64,000 nucleotides of DNA from Ailanthus altissimus (lineage: Eukaryota > Streptophyta > Magnoliopsida > Sapindales > Simaroubaceae), in NCBI GenBank assembly GCA_946807835.1, contig OX327712.1:15828001-15892000 (forward strand). The letters run 5' to 3'. Positions 1-11,500 of the stretch are shown here, in pieces. Numbering within the stretch: position 1 is the stretch's first letter; each line of letters starts with the position of its first letter. Made by a program: the position numbers and the translations under genes. Under the pieces are notes generated by a model, which searched no databases, was not told where the DNA came from, and was given only the letters and a program-made list of their open reading frames with translations.

Positions 1-1065
1 TATCACTCTTATTTATTTTTGTAACTCGCAACTCCACTCTATCTTCCATAACTTAGCTTTTGATCCAAGTCTAACTCTTAAGGCCATCCCAATAAATTTG
101 ATATATCCCTCACTTAAACAAATTTTTAATGTTTGAAACTATGACAGATTTTGACCCCTAATAATTAATATATTATTTTTCTAATCTTTAATATGATATG
201 CTTTAGGGAGTATGATTTATGGTACCTTTTTTTTACATAATTTTTGACACAAAATTTTAACAATTGGAATACTTATTATTCAATGACTAAAATTAAAGTT
301 GATGTGTAATTGTTATACTTTAAAAAAATTATTTAATTATTAATTATTAATGAACCCACCATAAATATAATAATATTATTTTTTCTTTATTCCTTTATTC
401 TACTTTTTTATCTCATTCAATTCATTTATTATCACTCATATTAATATTTTTCGTCTTTATTATATATAAATATTATATTTAACTAATTTTACATACTTTA
501 CTTTAAAAAAAAAAATTAAATTTGTAAATTTAAATTCACTACTTGCTAATGGTAATTTAAATTTAAAATCAATGCTTACATGCAACGATTATTGGTTTTT
601 GAATTTTGACCTGGAGGTGTAAAATATTATACCTTTTTTGACATTAATTGTAATTTAAAAATCGCAGCTTAAATGCAACGATTTGTAAAATCATAAACCA
701 ACCACCTTAGTCTTTAAATCTGACCTCAAGATCAATCCACCCAAGTACATGTAGGCTTCAAAATGCTATCAACACTATGATGAATAATCCCTATGAACAA
801 AGTAACTTCAAAAGCAGTAAGATATTCAACAATGTCAATGTCACAACTGTTGCTAAATTTGGAGGAAACTTAAGAACAAACGTTTCCTAGTGCTAGAATC
901 ACATACAACAAAATATAAAAGGAAAAAAAAAAAATACCAGGCATCTAAATTTAAATGAAAAATACCGGCTAATGATATTATGTTAATATTCAGCAACCGA
1001 AAACGGGAAGGAACTCGTATCCATATATAATTTTAAAAATAGAAATATTAAAGTCCTTATGAATT
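1..1065. other. AT-rich intergenic DNA
   Basis: No credible coding region is seen. Open frames here are short and low-complexity. The stretch includes the inverted-repeat copy at 215-515 and a short motif (ATGCAACGATT) seen near 582 and 674. It ends at the boundary of copia element 1. Confidence 0.6.
215..515 (+). repeat. MITE-like repeat, left copy
   Basis: About 300 bp, very AT-rich. It matches the reverse complement of 6728-7005 along most of its length, including the T-run followed by a (A/C)ATAATTTTT block, the CATAAATATAATAATATT block and the ATTAATATTTTTC block. The two copies flank copia element 1 in opposite orientation. It looks like a non-autonomous element present twice; no clear target duplication was identified. 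Confidence 0.5.
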
Positions 1066-1792
1066 TGTTGAAGTAGAAGCACACAAATGAGTTAAACAAT
1101 TTACTTAAGTAATATAATAATGCAGAATAAGTTATTAAAAAATAAAAAATAAAAAAAAGGTAGAAGAAGAACACACAAAGAATTACGTGGTTCGACAACT
1201 TGCCTACGTCCACGGCAGATCAAGATCACACTCTTCTCTTATTATGAATCACAAGGTAACCACAAAGTATGCCTATTACAAGAAAGATCACAAAAAAAAC
1301 TCTCTCTTGCCCTCTAGAAATTTTCTCTCACAAAGAACTACTAAGAATAATCACTAAAATTATTGTTGATCACCAAGAAGATATGTTTACAAGCCAATTG
1401 ATAGCCTTTATATAGGCCTTGGGACGTCTTAGGTTTTCTCTATACGTGTGGGAGTCGTATTAGGGAGTCCTAGAGCAAGTGGGAGACGAAATAAGGAAGT
1501 TTCCTAATTTCGGGATACTGTTCTCGCGTCCAGCGTTGCAGCACTGGGATCTCGTCGCTCCAGCGTTGGCGCTCTTCTACTGAGCGCTGCGACGCTGCCT
1601 TTCTGGCGCCGCGGCGTTGAGTGTTTTGTTCTGGCGCCGTAGCGCCCACTTCTGGTCACCGCGGCGCTGGTCGCATAGTGTGCCTTCTCGTTTTTCGTCT
1701 CCTCTCGCGTCCGTCTTCTATCCGTGTGCACCCTACACACTTGGCTTGATCCCCAAATCATATTTCAATAATTTTTAATCAATATTCTCACA
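1066..1792 (-). repeat. Copia element 1, 3' LTR
   Basis: A 727 bp LTR matching 5878-6531 over its length, except for an extra ~70 bp in a GC-rich block (about 1510-1700). A TATA-like motif (TATATAAA on the minus strand) is at 1407-1414, in the same place as in the other LTR. An apparent open frame at 1504-1761 lies in the GC-rich block and is not considered a gene. Confidence 0.9.
1407..1414 (-). promoter_or_regulatory. TATA box of 3' LTR
   Basis: TATATAAA on the minus strand, matched at the equivalent position (6217-6224) of the 5' LTR. It is the likely core promoter motif of the LTR. Confidence 0.55.
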
Positions 1793-1805
1793 AATCCCCT
1801 CCTTG
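1793..1805 (-). other. Polypurine tract of copia element 1
   Basis: Reads CAAGGAGGGGATT on the minus strand, directly adjoining the 3' LTR. This is the expected position and composition of the plus-strand primer of an LTR retrotransposon. Confidence 0.8.
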
Positions 1806-1861
1806 ATTCAAAATCATTCACAAAGTAAATCGATCTCTCATTTTTGCATCTTCGGTCACCC

Positions 1862-2992
1862 TCACAAAGTAGTAACTCCAGTTAAGTCCTTGCATAGGAC
1901 GAACTTAACCGAGGGCAGTGGCTTAGTCAACATATCAGCAGGGTTTTTAGATGACGCTATCTTTGTCAAACTAACTTCACCACTTTGGATAATCTCACGA
2001 ATATAATGGAGGCTCACATCAATGTGTTTCGACCTCTCGTGAAACACTTGATACTTGCTTAGGTGTATGGCACTCTGGCTGTCACAGTATACACCGGTGT
2101 TTACATCTTTACGAGCCAATATCTCCGCGCATATGCCTTTTAACCACACGGCCTCCTTTATAGCTTCACCAACAGCTATGTACTCTGCCTCTGTGGTAGA
2201 AAGTGCATCCACATGTTGTAGAACTGATCTCCAACACACACTACACTCAAACACTGTGAATACGTAGCCCGTCAACGATCTTCTCTTGTCAAGATCACCT
2301 GCATAATCTGAGTCTACGTACCCTCTTACCATTTCATTGCTGTCCTCGTCCCTCTTATACACCAACCCGTGATTCGACGTTCCTTTGAGATATTTCAGAA
2401 TCCACTTTACTGCAAGCCAATGATCTTTACCCGGATTTGTCATGTATCTACTCACTACACTCACAGCCTGTGCTATGTCTGGTCTTGTGCAAACCATTGC
2501 ATACATGATGCTCCCCACAGCACTTGCATACGGTACTTTGCTCATCCGCAGTTTCTCATCCTCGGATGTCGGCGACTGTGCTGCTGACAATCTGAAATGC
2601 ATGGCCAAAGGAGTAGAGACAGCCTTCGCGTTTGACATACCGAACTTCTCCAGAATTTTGACTATATATCGCTGTTGGGACAAGAAGATAACATCTCTTC
2701 TTTCCCTCACAATGTCCATACCCAAAATTCTCTTCGCTGCTCCCAAATCCTTCATTTCAAACTTGCCACTTAACTGCTTCTTGAGCTTTTGTATTTCTTC
2801 CATATTCTTGCATGCGATCAACATATCATTGACGTATAGAAGCAAATACATCATCCCACAACTCATATTCTTGAAGTTCACGCATCCATCATACTTGCTC
2901 TTACTAAAGCTACAAGCCATCATAAACTCATCAAATCTCCTATACCACTGTCTAGGTGATTGCTTTAACCTATATAATGACTTCTTTAGCAA
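1862..2992 (-). pseudogene. Copia element 1 RT (C-terminal part) and RNase H
   Basis: A 376-residue open segment. Its N-terminal end carries the copia RT motif LYRLKQSPRQWY. The catalytic motif reads YVND where active copia RTs have YVDD (residues ~53-56). The connection region (MKDLG, then ILGMDI) follows, then RNase H with DSDYAGD, TEAEYIA and CDSQSAI motifs, and the ending typical of copia pol (ADMLTKPL). The upstream RT part lies in another frame across 2993-3290. Loss of an active-site aspartate predicts a dead enzyme. Confidence 0.9.
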
Positions 2993-3199
2993 ACAAGCAT
3001 GATCTTCTTTACCGGGCTCCTCGAACCCTTGTGGCTATGCCATGTATATTGTTTCTTCAAGCTCTCCATGTAGAAAAGCTGTCTTTACATCCATCTGCTC
3101 TAGATGTAAATCAAGGTTTGTACACATAGTTAACAAAATCTTAATAGATGTGTGCTTGACAACTGGAGAGAATATCTCATGAAAATCGACTCCCTCTCT

Positions 3200-4522
3200 C
3201 TAAGTAAAACCTTGTGCTACTAACCTAGTCTTAAATCTCGTAGGCTCAATCCCCGGTATCCCCTCTTTCACCTTATACACCCACTTGCACCCGACTAGCT
3301 TCTTTTGAGGTCTCTCCACCAACTTCCAGGTATTGTTCTTCCTAAGAGAACAAATTTTTTCTTTCATGGCCTGCTGCCATTCTTTTTTGTTTTCACTCTT
3401 CATAGCCTCACCATATGTCCTAGGCTCATCATACTCAAGAGTGTAAGCAGAATTAAAAGTATGAGCAACTAAGTCTGCTTGTGCATACCTGACTGGTAGG
3501 TTAATCGTTCTCCTTAGCCTGTCTCTAGCAAGCTGGTACTCTTCAAGTTCCAACTCAGGAGTTCTAGTCTTCTTTTGGGTAGACTTGGAGGAACACGCCG
3601 GTGTTCTTGGTTCATCTTCAAGGATTTCCTTGTTGAAGTGTTGATCTGGGGGCATATCAGATCCGTTTTCAGGCACTACTTCAACTTCTATTAACTCAGG
3701 TGCTGCGTTTTCCTTGGTCACAGGTTCTTCTTTCTCATCTACTTGGGAGGTTTTCAACATCGTCATCTCATCGAACGTCACATCACGGCTTATGATACTC
3801 CTTGGTGGTGTTAAGTCTTTACACCACACCTTGTATCCTTTTACTCTTTTGGGATATCCTATGAATACCCATTTGATAGCTCTAGGTTCCAACTTCCCCT
3901 CCTTAACATGTACAAAGGTAGGGCAACCAAATATTCTAAAATGGTCATACTTCGGAGGATTGCCAGACCATTTCTCTTCTGGCGTCTTGAAGTCAATTGC
4001 TGAGGAGGAACTTCTATTTATCAAGTAAACAGTAGTCACTACAACTTCTCCCCAGAATGTCTTGGACATCTTCGCATTGGTAAGCATGCATCTAACCCTT
4101 TCAAGTAGGGTCCTGTTTATCCTCTCAGCTACCCCATTCTGCTGCGGTGTTGATTTTACTGTTCTGTGCCTTGCAATCCCATGCTTGGCACAAAACCCAT
4201 CAAACTCTCTGTTGCAAAACTCGAGGCCATTATCAGTTCTCAATCTCTTCACTCTTTTGCCAGTCTGATTCTCAACAAGAATCTTCCAAGTCTTGAATAC
4301 TTCAAAGGCTTGATCCTTACTCTTCAACACATAGACCCACAGCTTCCTCGAATAGTCATCAATCAAGCTGAGAAAATATCTAGCACCACCACGAGTAGCT
4401 GTCTGAGCTGGTCCCCAAAGATCCGAGTGTATGTAGTCAAGAGTCCCCTTAGTCTTATGCTTGCCGATACTGAACCTTACTCTATGTGCTTTCCCTAGCA
4501 CACAATGCTCACAAAACTCCAA
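3200..4522 (-). pseudogene. Copia element 1 integrase and start of RT
   Basis: A 440-residue open segment. It begins in the GAG-pre-integrase zinc region (CEHCVLGKAHR), then has the integrase core with HSDLWGP, DDYSRKLWVY, RTDNGLEF and STPQQNGVAER, giving a D,D,E arrangement. GYPKRVKGYKVW and the variable linker follow. It ends in the first RT motifs (WQQAMKEK, GCKWVYKVK, RLVAQGFT). The frame is closed by a stop near 3200, where functional elements continue. Confidence 0.9.
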
Positions 4523-4606
4523 GGGCTGAAACTTATCCTCACCAAATGCCTTTTGACTATATAACTCCTTTAGGTTTCTCTCGCCTAGGTGTGCCAGTCT
4601 AAGATA

Positions 4607-4918
4607 CTATAACTTGGTTTGCATACTCTCATAATCTACAGAGAATAGTGCAGAACCACTCACGACTTCACCCTTAAGCACATAAACACCTTTGTGCTTC
4701 TCTCCTCTCATCACTACTATGGAACCTCTCAAAACTCTTAAAATCCCTCCGTCAATCCTGATAGAACACCTATTCTGGTCTAAAGTCCCTAGTGAGATCA
4801 AGTTTCTCTTCAAGTCAGGAACATACCTAACATCTGTCAACTCTCTCACTCGCCCATCATGTAGCCTAAGTTTAACACTACCAATTCCCATCATCTGACA
4901 TACAACGTCATTACCCAT
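4607..4918 (-). pseudogene. Copia element 1 protease C-terminal / pre-integrase segment
   Basis: A 103-residue open segment between gag-protease and integrase. It carries the conserved VRYVPDLKRNLISLG motif that follows the protease active site in copia polyproteins. Stops separate it from both neighbours. Confidence 0.8.
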
Positions 4919-4957
4919 TAAGACCTTACCACCACTAATGGGCTAGAAATTTGTAAA

Positions 4958-5845
4958 CTAAGACTTGTGCGGGCACATGTGAAAAGTAAAACTAGAATCT
5001 AAAACCCATTGTTCAGAGTTTATACCATCAGTAGCGACGAGTGTCTCTGCGCTGTCATAGCTATCATCATAGGCAAGTGCAGCATCCGCTTTCTTCTTAT
5101 CCTGTGCTTTCTTCTCATGATAGTCCTTTATGAAGTGCCCCTCTTTCTTGCAGCAATAGTATTTCCTAGGAGTCCTAGACTTTGACATTGAGCCTTTTTT
5201 CTTCCCATCTCCATATGAGGGCATTCCTCTTACAGATAAACTTTCTGCATTGTCCTCAGCCTGCTTTCCTAATAACTTTGAGTTTAATGATGATTTCATA
5301 TCACTCATCGTTAAACTCTCTCTGCCGTAGAGTAGTGTATCAACAAAACTCTCATAGCTTTTGGGGAGTGAACTCAGTAGAATAATTGCTCTATCTTCAT
5401 CTTCTATCTTGATGTTGATAGACTCAAGATCAAGGATGATCTTATTGAAGGCGTCTATATGATCTTTCATTGGCGTCCCTTCTGACATGGATAGCTGATA
5501 CAGCTTCTTCTTTATATGTAATCTGTTGGCCAACAATTTTCTCATATAAAGAGAGTCAAGCTTCTTCGAAAGATCTATTGCCGTCGTCTCACCTGCTACT
5601 TCCCTTAGTACTTCATCGCTCAATGACAGAACGATTGTGCTATGAGCTCTTTCTTGAATGTCCCTTCTTTCTGCTTCTGCTCTAGATGACTCTGGTGTAT
5701 TCTCTTCATCACTAGATGGAGCTGCAATCTCCTCTAATGCTGAACCAAGTCTTTGACTTACCAACAACGCCTTAACCTTCATCTTCCACAGATTGAAGTC
5801 ATTCGTACTGTTGAATTTCTCTACTTCATACTTGGGTATGGCCAT
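4958..5845 (-). pseudogene. Copia element 1 gag and protease N-terminus
   Basis: A 295-residue segment starting MAIPKYEVEKFN, about 30 bp inside the 5' LTR and primer-binding site. The body is a copia-type gag. A zinc knuckle near residues 229-243 reads C-C-KKEGH then KDY, so the last cysteine is replaced by tyrosine. The protease region at the C-terminus reads VLDSS where DSG(A/T) is expected. A stop follows at ~4955. Both changes suggest lost function. Confidence 0.88.
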
Positions 5846-5862
5846 ATTTGCTTAGAACCAAA

Positions 5863-5874
5863 GCTCTGATACCA
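5863..5874 (-). other. Primer-binding site of copia element 1
   Basis: TGGTATCAGAGC on the minus strand, 3 nt inside the 5' LTR. It is the classic copia site complementary to the 3' end of initiator methionine tRNA. Confidence 0.9.
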
Positions 5875-5877
5875 GTT

Positions 5878-6531
5878 TGTTGAAGCGGAAGCACACAAAC
5901 AAGCTAAACAATTCACCCAAGTAATATAATAATGCAGAACAAGTTATTAAGAAATAAAAGAGAGAAAGGGTAAAAGAAGAACACACAAAGAATTACGTGG
6001 TTCGGCAACTTGCCTACGTCCATGGCGGATCAAGATCACACTCTTCTCTTATTATGAATCACAAGGCAACCACAAAGTATGCCTATTACAAGAAAGATCA
6101 TAAAGAAAACTCTCTCTTACCCTCTAGGGATTTTCTCTCACAAAGAACCACTAAGAATAATCACTAAGATTATTGTTGATCACCAAGAAGATGTGTTTAC
6201 AAGTCAATTGATAGCCTTTATATAGGCCTTGGGACGTCCTAGGTTTTCCCTATACGTGTGAGAGTTGTATTAGGGAGTCCTAGAGCAAGTGGGAGATGAA
6301 ATTAGGAAGTTTCTTAATTTTGGGATATTGTTCCCGCGTCTAGCACTGCAGCGCTGGGATCTCGTCGCTCCAGCGCTGCGGCGCTGCCTTCCTGGTGCCG
6401 CGGTGCTGGTCGCATGGTGTGCCTTCTCGTTTTTTGTCTCCTTTCGCGTTCGTCTTCGATCCGTGTACACTCTACACACTTAATTTGATCCCCAAATCAT
6501 ATTCTAATAATTTTTAATTAATATTCTCACA
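5878..6531 (-). repeat. Copia element 1, 5' LTR
   Basis: A 654 bp LTR, ending CACA on the plus strand at 6531. It is highly similar to 1066-1792 but has a shorter GC-rich block. A TATA-like motif is at 6217-6224 (minus). Confidence 0.9.
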
Positions 6532-6727
6532 GTATTCATATATTTTCAAGACCATTTGTATAAAAAAAAAATTATCCGTAAATCCTTATAAGAATAATTG
6601 AAATAATACTTAATATTAAGCTAGATACATTTATATTGTGATGATTAAAAGTAATTCATCGTAAATTTAAAAACAATGAATAATTTAAAAAATCAGTCCT
6701 CTATGAACTATAAAATTTATAAAATTA

Positions 6728-7005
6728 ATTTTTTTTAATAAAAAAAGTGAAGTAGTTAAAATTAGATAAATATAATATTTATACATAATAAAGAAGAAAA
6801 ATATTAATATAAGAGAAAAGAATGAATTAAAAGAGATAAGAAAGTAGAATAAAAAAAATATTATTATATTTATGATAAAGTTTATTAATAGTTAAATAAT
6901 TTTTAAAAAGTACAAAAATTACATGTCAACTCTAATTGTTAAAAATTTGTGTTAAAAATTATATAAAAAAAGAGGTATTTTGGATTCTACCCCATGCTTT
7001 AGTTA
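6728..7005 (-). repeat. MITE-like repeat, right copy
   Basis: Reverse-complement counterpart of 215-515. The outer end (~6980-7005) aligns with the left copy's outer end (GGGAGTATGATTTATGGTACC) with several changes. Confidence 0.5.
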
Positions 7006-7279
7006 AATTACAATTAAATAATTAAACTTCATTTGCTAAAAAAATGTGGAGGCGTACATCAAGGAAATAAGTACAAGAAGCAAAAATTTGTGTTTCCAAT
7101 TATTGATGGTTAAGTTATAAACTAATTTCTTTTTTTTCCTTAAACTGTATTTCTTCAATTCTCATTTTTTTTTCAATTAAAGAAAAAAGACAAGTGTTTG
7201 TAATAAAAACTAAAATCCTTGTTGACAAAAAAAAAAAAGAGAAATTAAAGCTTCTCAAAATGCATGGATAACTCAATTT

Positions 7280-7635
7280 ATCATGGCTCAATTAGTATAA
7301 GAGATGCTTTTCAAGGATTTTAGAATTTCATATAATTCTTGATTCAAGTCTTGAAAAGGTGAAAGAAAAGAGAGAGAACTCCCATATCCTCTTAGTGGTA
7401 GCTCTCCTTACTAGACGAGGAAAAGAAGCCCATCATAAAAATGTGCATTTTTATTATAGGCTCTCACCTCTCAACTAGTAGAGTGGACCCCTCTCTACAT
7501 TAGCAAGAGGCTACCAACTCAAAAAAATATTAGAATTTTCTCTCTTTTTTTTTGCTTTTTTAAGATTCAAACTCAAGATTATATAAAATTCTAAGGCTCT
7601 TGAAAAGTATCTCCGGTACCTTTAGGCTAAAATAA
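7280..7635. repeat. Foldback (near-palindromic) repeat with SINE-like arms
   Basis: The two halves (about 7284-7445 and 7450-7632) are imperfect reverse complements centred near 7446 (AAAATGTGCATTTT). The outer ~65 bp match best: GATGCTTTTCAAGGATTTTAG on the left pairs with a right arm that reads GATACTTTTCAAGAGCCTTAG on the minus strand. Each arm has tRNA-like features (GGCTCAATTAGTATAAGAG, then GATTCAAGTC), resembling A and B boxes of plant SINEs. It could be an inverted SINE dimer or a foldback transposon. Confidence 0.6.
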
Positions 7636-7639
7636 ATAT

Positions 7640-8560
7640 GGGCAAGACTTTGAGAATGATAACAAATTGATTTGAGTTGCATGTTAATATTAAAAGTAAA
7701 ATAAACGAATGTATGTTTATATCTCTAAAACCGATAGTTCAAACCGATCAAGCAAATTAGGGTATACATCTACCTTCTATAATAAGCAATGACAATAAAC
7801 TATTGTGATAATTTGGTATCTAAATTTCCTTCCTAATTTTATATTTTCAAAGATAAAAAAAAAAAAACTAATTTTTTCTAGACAAGAAAAGGGATGGTAT
7901 AATTCCAAGTTTATATTAAAATCTTAACTCAAATTTCTCTTCTTTGTAAAGACTGGAGAACATTAGTTAAAGGGTTCAGTAATACCACCAATTTTATAAT
8001 AAGCAGCCAGGTCGAAAATTTATTTTGATACCTAAGAATGTATCTTTAAAATATTAACTTAATTTTTATCTTAAATTATAGTTTAAATTACCCTTTCAAT
8101 ATTTAATCGTAAGAATGTATCATTATAATTTTATTTTAAAATGATAGTTTAAATTAATCTTTGAATGGGAATAAGCATAGACGACGACATGGATTGGTTC
8201 AGTAAAGATATCATCTGACTTTTTTTAATCTTGCTTTAGAAAGAATCACGCTACTTCGTCCGCTCTTCTTAACGGTCACATTGCCCAATTGCTTCTGCTT
8301 CTTTATTATTTCTTTCACCAACTTTTCAGGACCCCACAACATAATTTAACGGTCACTTTTTCCACTTACGTTTGTTTGTTGCATTCCAAGAAAATCTTTA
8401 AACATCATTATCATTCTCCTAATTTATATATTAAAAAAAAAGAATCCCATAAATTAATTAAACAACAATACAAAAACAATATTTATAACAAAAACACAAA
8501 GGGAACCCACATCACAATCACATGGCCTAACTTACTTCCACGTAGGAAGTGCACTAATTA
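7640..8560. other. Intergenic DNA, 3' side of the MCTP gene
   Basis: AT-rich sequence with no supported gene. The region nearest 8582 should include the 3' UTR of the minus-strand MCTP gene; a poly(A) site could not be assigned. Confidence 0.5.
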
Positions 8561-8581
8561 ACCTTGCCACCAGCCCTCAGT

Positions 8582-11500
8582 TTAGAGAATTTGATCAGAG
8601 AGCGACGGTAGTCGCCGAACAAAATTGACGGGAGCAGATGGCATGTCGCCTCGGAACCTTGGGTGGCGCAAGTAGTAATACCCTGAACCCAACACTAACA
8701 CCTTAAACGGCACTGCGTAGAATACTAACGAAGCCAATAAGCAAAACACCACAAAAATCCCGGTAGCTCGTGGGTCCCTCCAGCTACACAAAGCTTCTAA
8801 ACGCTCTCCTTGGGCGGCTATGTCACCTAACAAGGTCTGGGCCCGGCCCGCTAAGGCCCGTAATCGGTCGTATCGGATACGGACTACTTCAGTCGGTCGA
8901 GTTGTGGGGAACCCATCAAATTCTTCATCAAGTTCATCTGGGCCGACCACGTCCACGTAAGAGAGTCTCGGGTCCATGTTGAGTGGGCCCCTTTGGCGAT
9001 AACGGAATCTCAATGCTACGATCAAGAAAGCGTACATGAATACCGTGGGAAGCACTAGATGTGGACATAAAACAATTGCTACAAGCAGCACGTGCACTAA
9101 GATTGTAGTGGGTGGGTGTACCCACGTGCGAATCCCATCCATCCAACGTGCCAAAGTTGCGGCACGTGACAAACACCCGACGACTCGGAACCAATTAGCC
9201 TTGCTTCTCCTCATGCTCCACACATGCGTGTCTGAATCCAACATGTACTGAACAACTTCTTGCCCCAGCGGTGGCTCAGACCGGGCGAGCCGAGACGTGA
9301 CGATGCGCATAGCCGTGTGGCGCAGTATGTCTTGTTGGGCTGGACCAAGTGGGCGCACGTAATGCATTCTTGGTAGCATTGGCGTGGCGTACGCTTGGAT
9401 TAAGCTAAGCCATGAAGAACAAGAAAATCTAACAGCTATCTCAATCTCGCCCATCTTTTTGGCCCCACCAGGTAGCAATACAGTGAGTGAGTATGAATTT
9501 AGATACACTCGATTTGTATCAAGTGCTGATAGCCGTATACGAATTTTCCCAACTCTAGCATCTTTCCCTGGCTTCCCTGCTTCATCACGCTTGTACCTTC
9601 CATTATCAAATACACCAATTGTGAGTACAGTACAAGGATCATAGACATCCCATGTGTATTGCTCATTCCACCTCGGATTAAATCGGTCAAGGATCGTACG
9701 GGTGCGGATCCATTTGGGCCCATATTTGGCAACCACATAAGCATCAGTGGTGCCACGTGTGCCATCTTTAGTCTTCACAGGAAGCAGATTATTAGCTCCT
9801 CGGATCCCCACCTCAATCAACCCGATTGGAGACTTGGCTAGCTGTTTAGCCGCGGCTCGAACATCACTAGTCACATGAGCTGCCTCGTCTAGCACGTGAT
9901 AGCCACCTTCCAAACACACTCGCACGTGTATCCTTCCTGCATATGGCTTTTTCTCATCGACAACCAAATTGAACCATCTTGATTTTGGCTCCGCTCGATC
10001 ATCAAGCCGTCGTTCTATCGTTGACATTTGAACTTTAGCGTGGCCCACAGAGCACCCATTAGTCACATCCTCAACAGTCACCACTAGAAACGGCTCAAAC
10101 GGTTCAGCAGCTACAAAAACCAAATCCTCATTCCAAGTCGGGTTAGCTGAGCTTGCTGGTGAAAGCCCAATAGAAGTCCGGCCTGTTTTGAAAACTTGAG
10201 CTCCGAGTTGACCCTTGACATAAAGCTCAGGACTCCGAACCTTAGGCTCGGATCCCCAAGCAAGCTGCAAATCCTGGGTTTGGATAACCGTTAATCTCAA
10301 ATACCAAAGCTTCGGCGAGAGATAAACCTTAGCTCGGGTCTCGGGTATCAACCCACCCGAATCCGATTGCCATGCCTCCTGAAAAGCTTCATCAGCCTGA
10401 GTCCCGATCCAAACGGCGAGCATGACGTCATTTCCTGGCGACTTCTCGGATTCTAAACTGTACCACTGTGGAGCTAATGGGCTATCTGGTGGCACTCTCT
10501 TTGGCACCTCCTGCAAATCAAACGACACCGTTCCCAAGCAATTCTCAACGCACTCTTCCTTCCCGTTCTTCTCTTCACTCCACACTGAAACTTCAAGCGA
10601 ACTCGAATTCAATCCCTCTTTATCAAAAGCAAAAACTTGGTCCCAGTCTTTATCAGTCTGGCTTTTGGTTTTAATACTGTGAGTGCCAATCACGAGCTTC
10701 GCATATACCGGACTTTTAGATTCGTCACTGGCTCGCTTAGCTTTGAGCACACGAACGTACAAAAACGGCATCCGATCAACAAGATCGTAAGCGCTACGGC
10801 TCCGATCGCTAGCTAGAGATCGGAGCTCATGATCAGTAAGGCGAAGTTCTTGAGTTTTTGACTCTGTGACTGCTTTGTCTTTCGTGTTGCTCGGTTTATG
10901 AGCCAGCGGAGGATTCTCTACCTCAGCAGGTGGAGCCGTTGGTGCCGGCGCCGCCTCCGGAGGAGGAGCCTCTGTGGGGTTAGGGTTTTGTTTCTCTTCC
11001 GGTGGCTTTTCTTCTTTAGGCTTCTCTTCCTCTTTAGGTTTCTCTTTCTCTTCTTCTTTCTTCTCACCTTCCACTTTCTCTTCTTCTTTTTGGCTCTCCG
11101 ATGGCTTATCCTCCGCCGCAGCCCCAGCAGATTCCGGGTGCGGCGCCTCTGCAGCTGCGGCCTCAGGCGCCGGCGCCGCTGCAGCCGGTGGATCTTCATC
11201 AATATAGAAAACCTTAAGCCCGATCTCCCCTTTGATCTGCGAGAACACGCTCCGCTTCTCCAATGGATAGTAAACCAAACTCTCCGACCCGAGTTTCGGA
11301 AAAGCGCTTCCAGCAATCTTCACTTTGCCAAGAAAAGTGTTTCTCTTGCCGGTCTTTTTATCGTTGTAAAGATTTATCTCCAAGATTTCTGTGGCCATGG
11401 ACTCCGTATCGTGGACGAGAAACTCGAGTCGCTCCTCCCATTCGGGGTTAAGATCTCTGGACTTTGTCTTGGTTCTTCGTCTCTGTCCATCAAAATCAAC

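Larger units (their letters stand above)
1066..6531 (-). mobile_element. Ty1/copia LTR retrotransposon 1 (degenerate)
   Basis: A 5.47 kb element in minus orientation. Both LTRs begin TGTGAGAATATT and end CTTCAACA in element orientation. A tRNA-iMet-type primer-binding site lies just inside the 5' LTR and a polypurine tract inside the 3' LTR. Internal order is gag, protease, integrase, reverse transcriptase, RNase H, which is the copia order. Flanks are GAATT (1061-1065) and GTATT (6532-6536), a 4-of-5 match consistent with a decayed 5-bp target duplication. The coding part is split by stops, and the zinc-knuckle, protease and RT motifs are altered, so the copy should not be autonomous. Confidence 0.93.

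Noticed and set aside
1504..1761. 85-residue frame in GC-rich DNA
   Set aside because: It is inside the copia 1 LTR repeat block; not conserved as a frame in the other LTR.
2442..3002. 186-residue plus-strand frame
   Set aside because: Antisense shadow of the copia RT/RNase H.
8289..8561. 90-residue frame downstream of the MCTP gene
   Set aside because: Low-complexity, Asn/Lys/His-rich, AT-driven, no domain; overlaps the probable 3' UTR.
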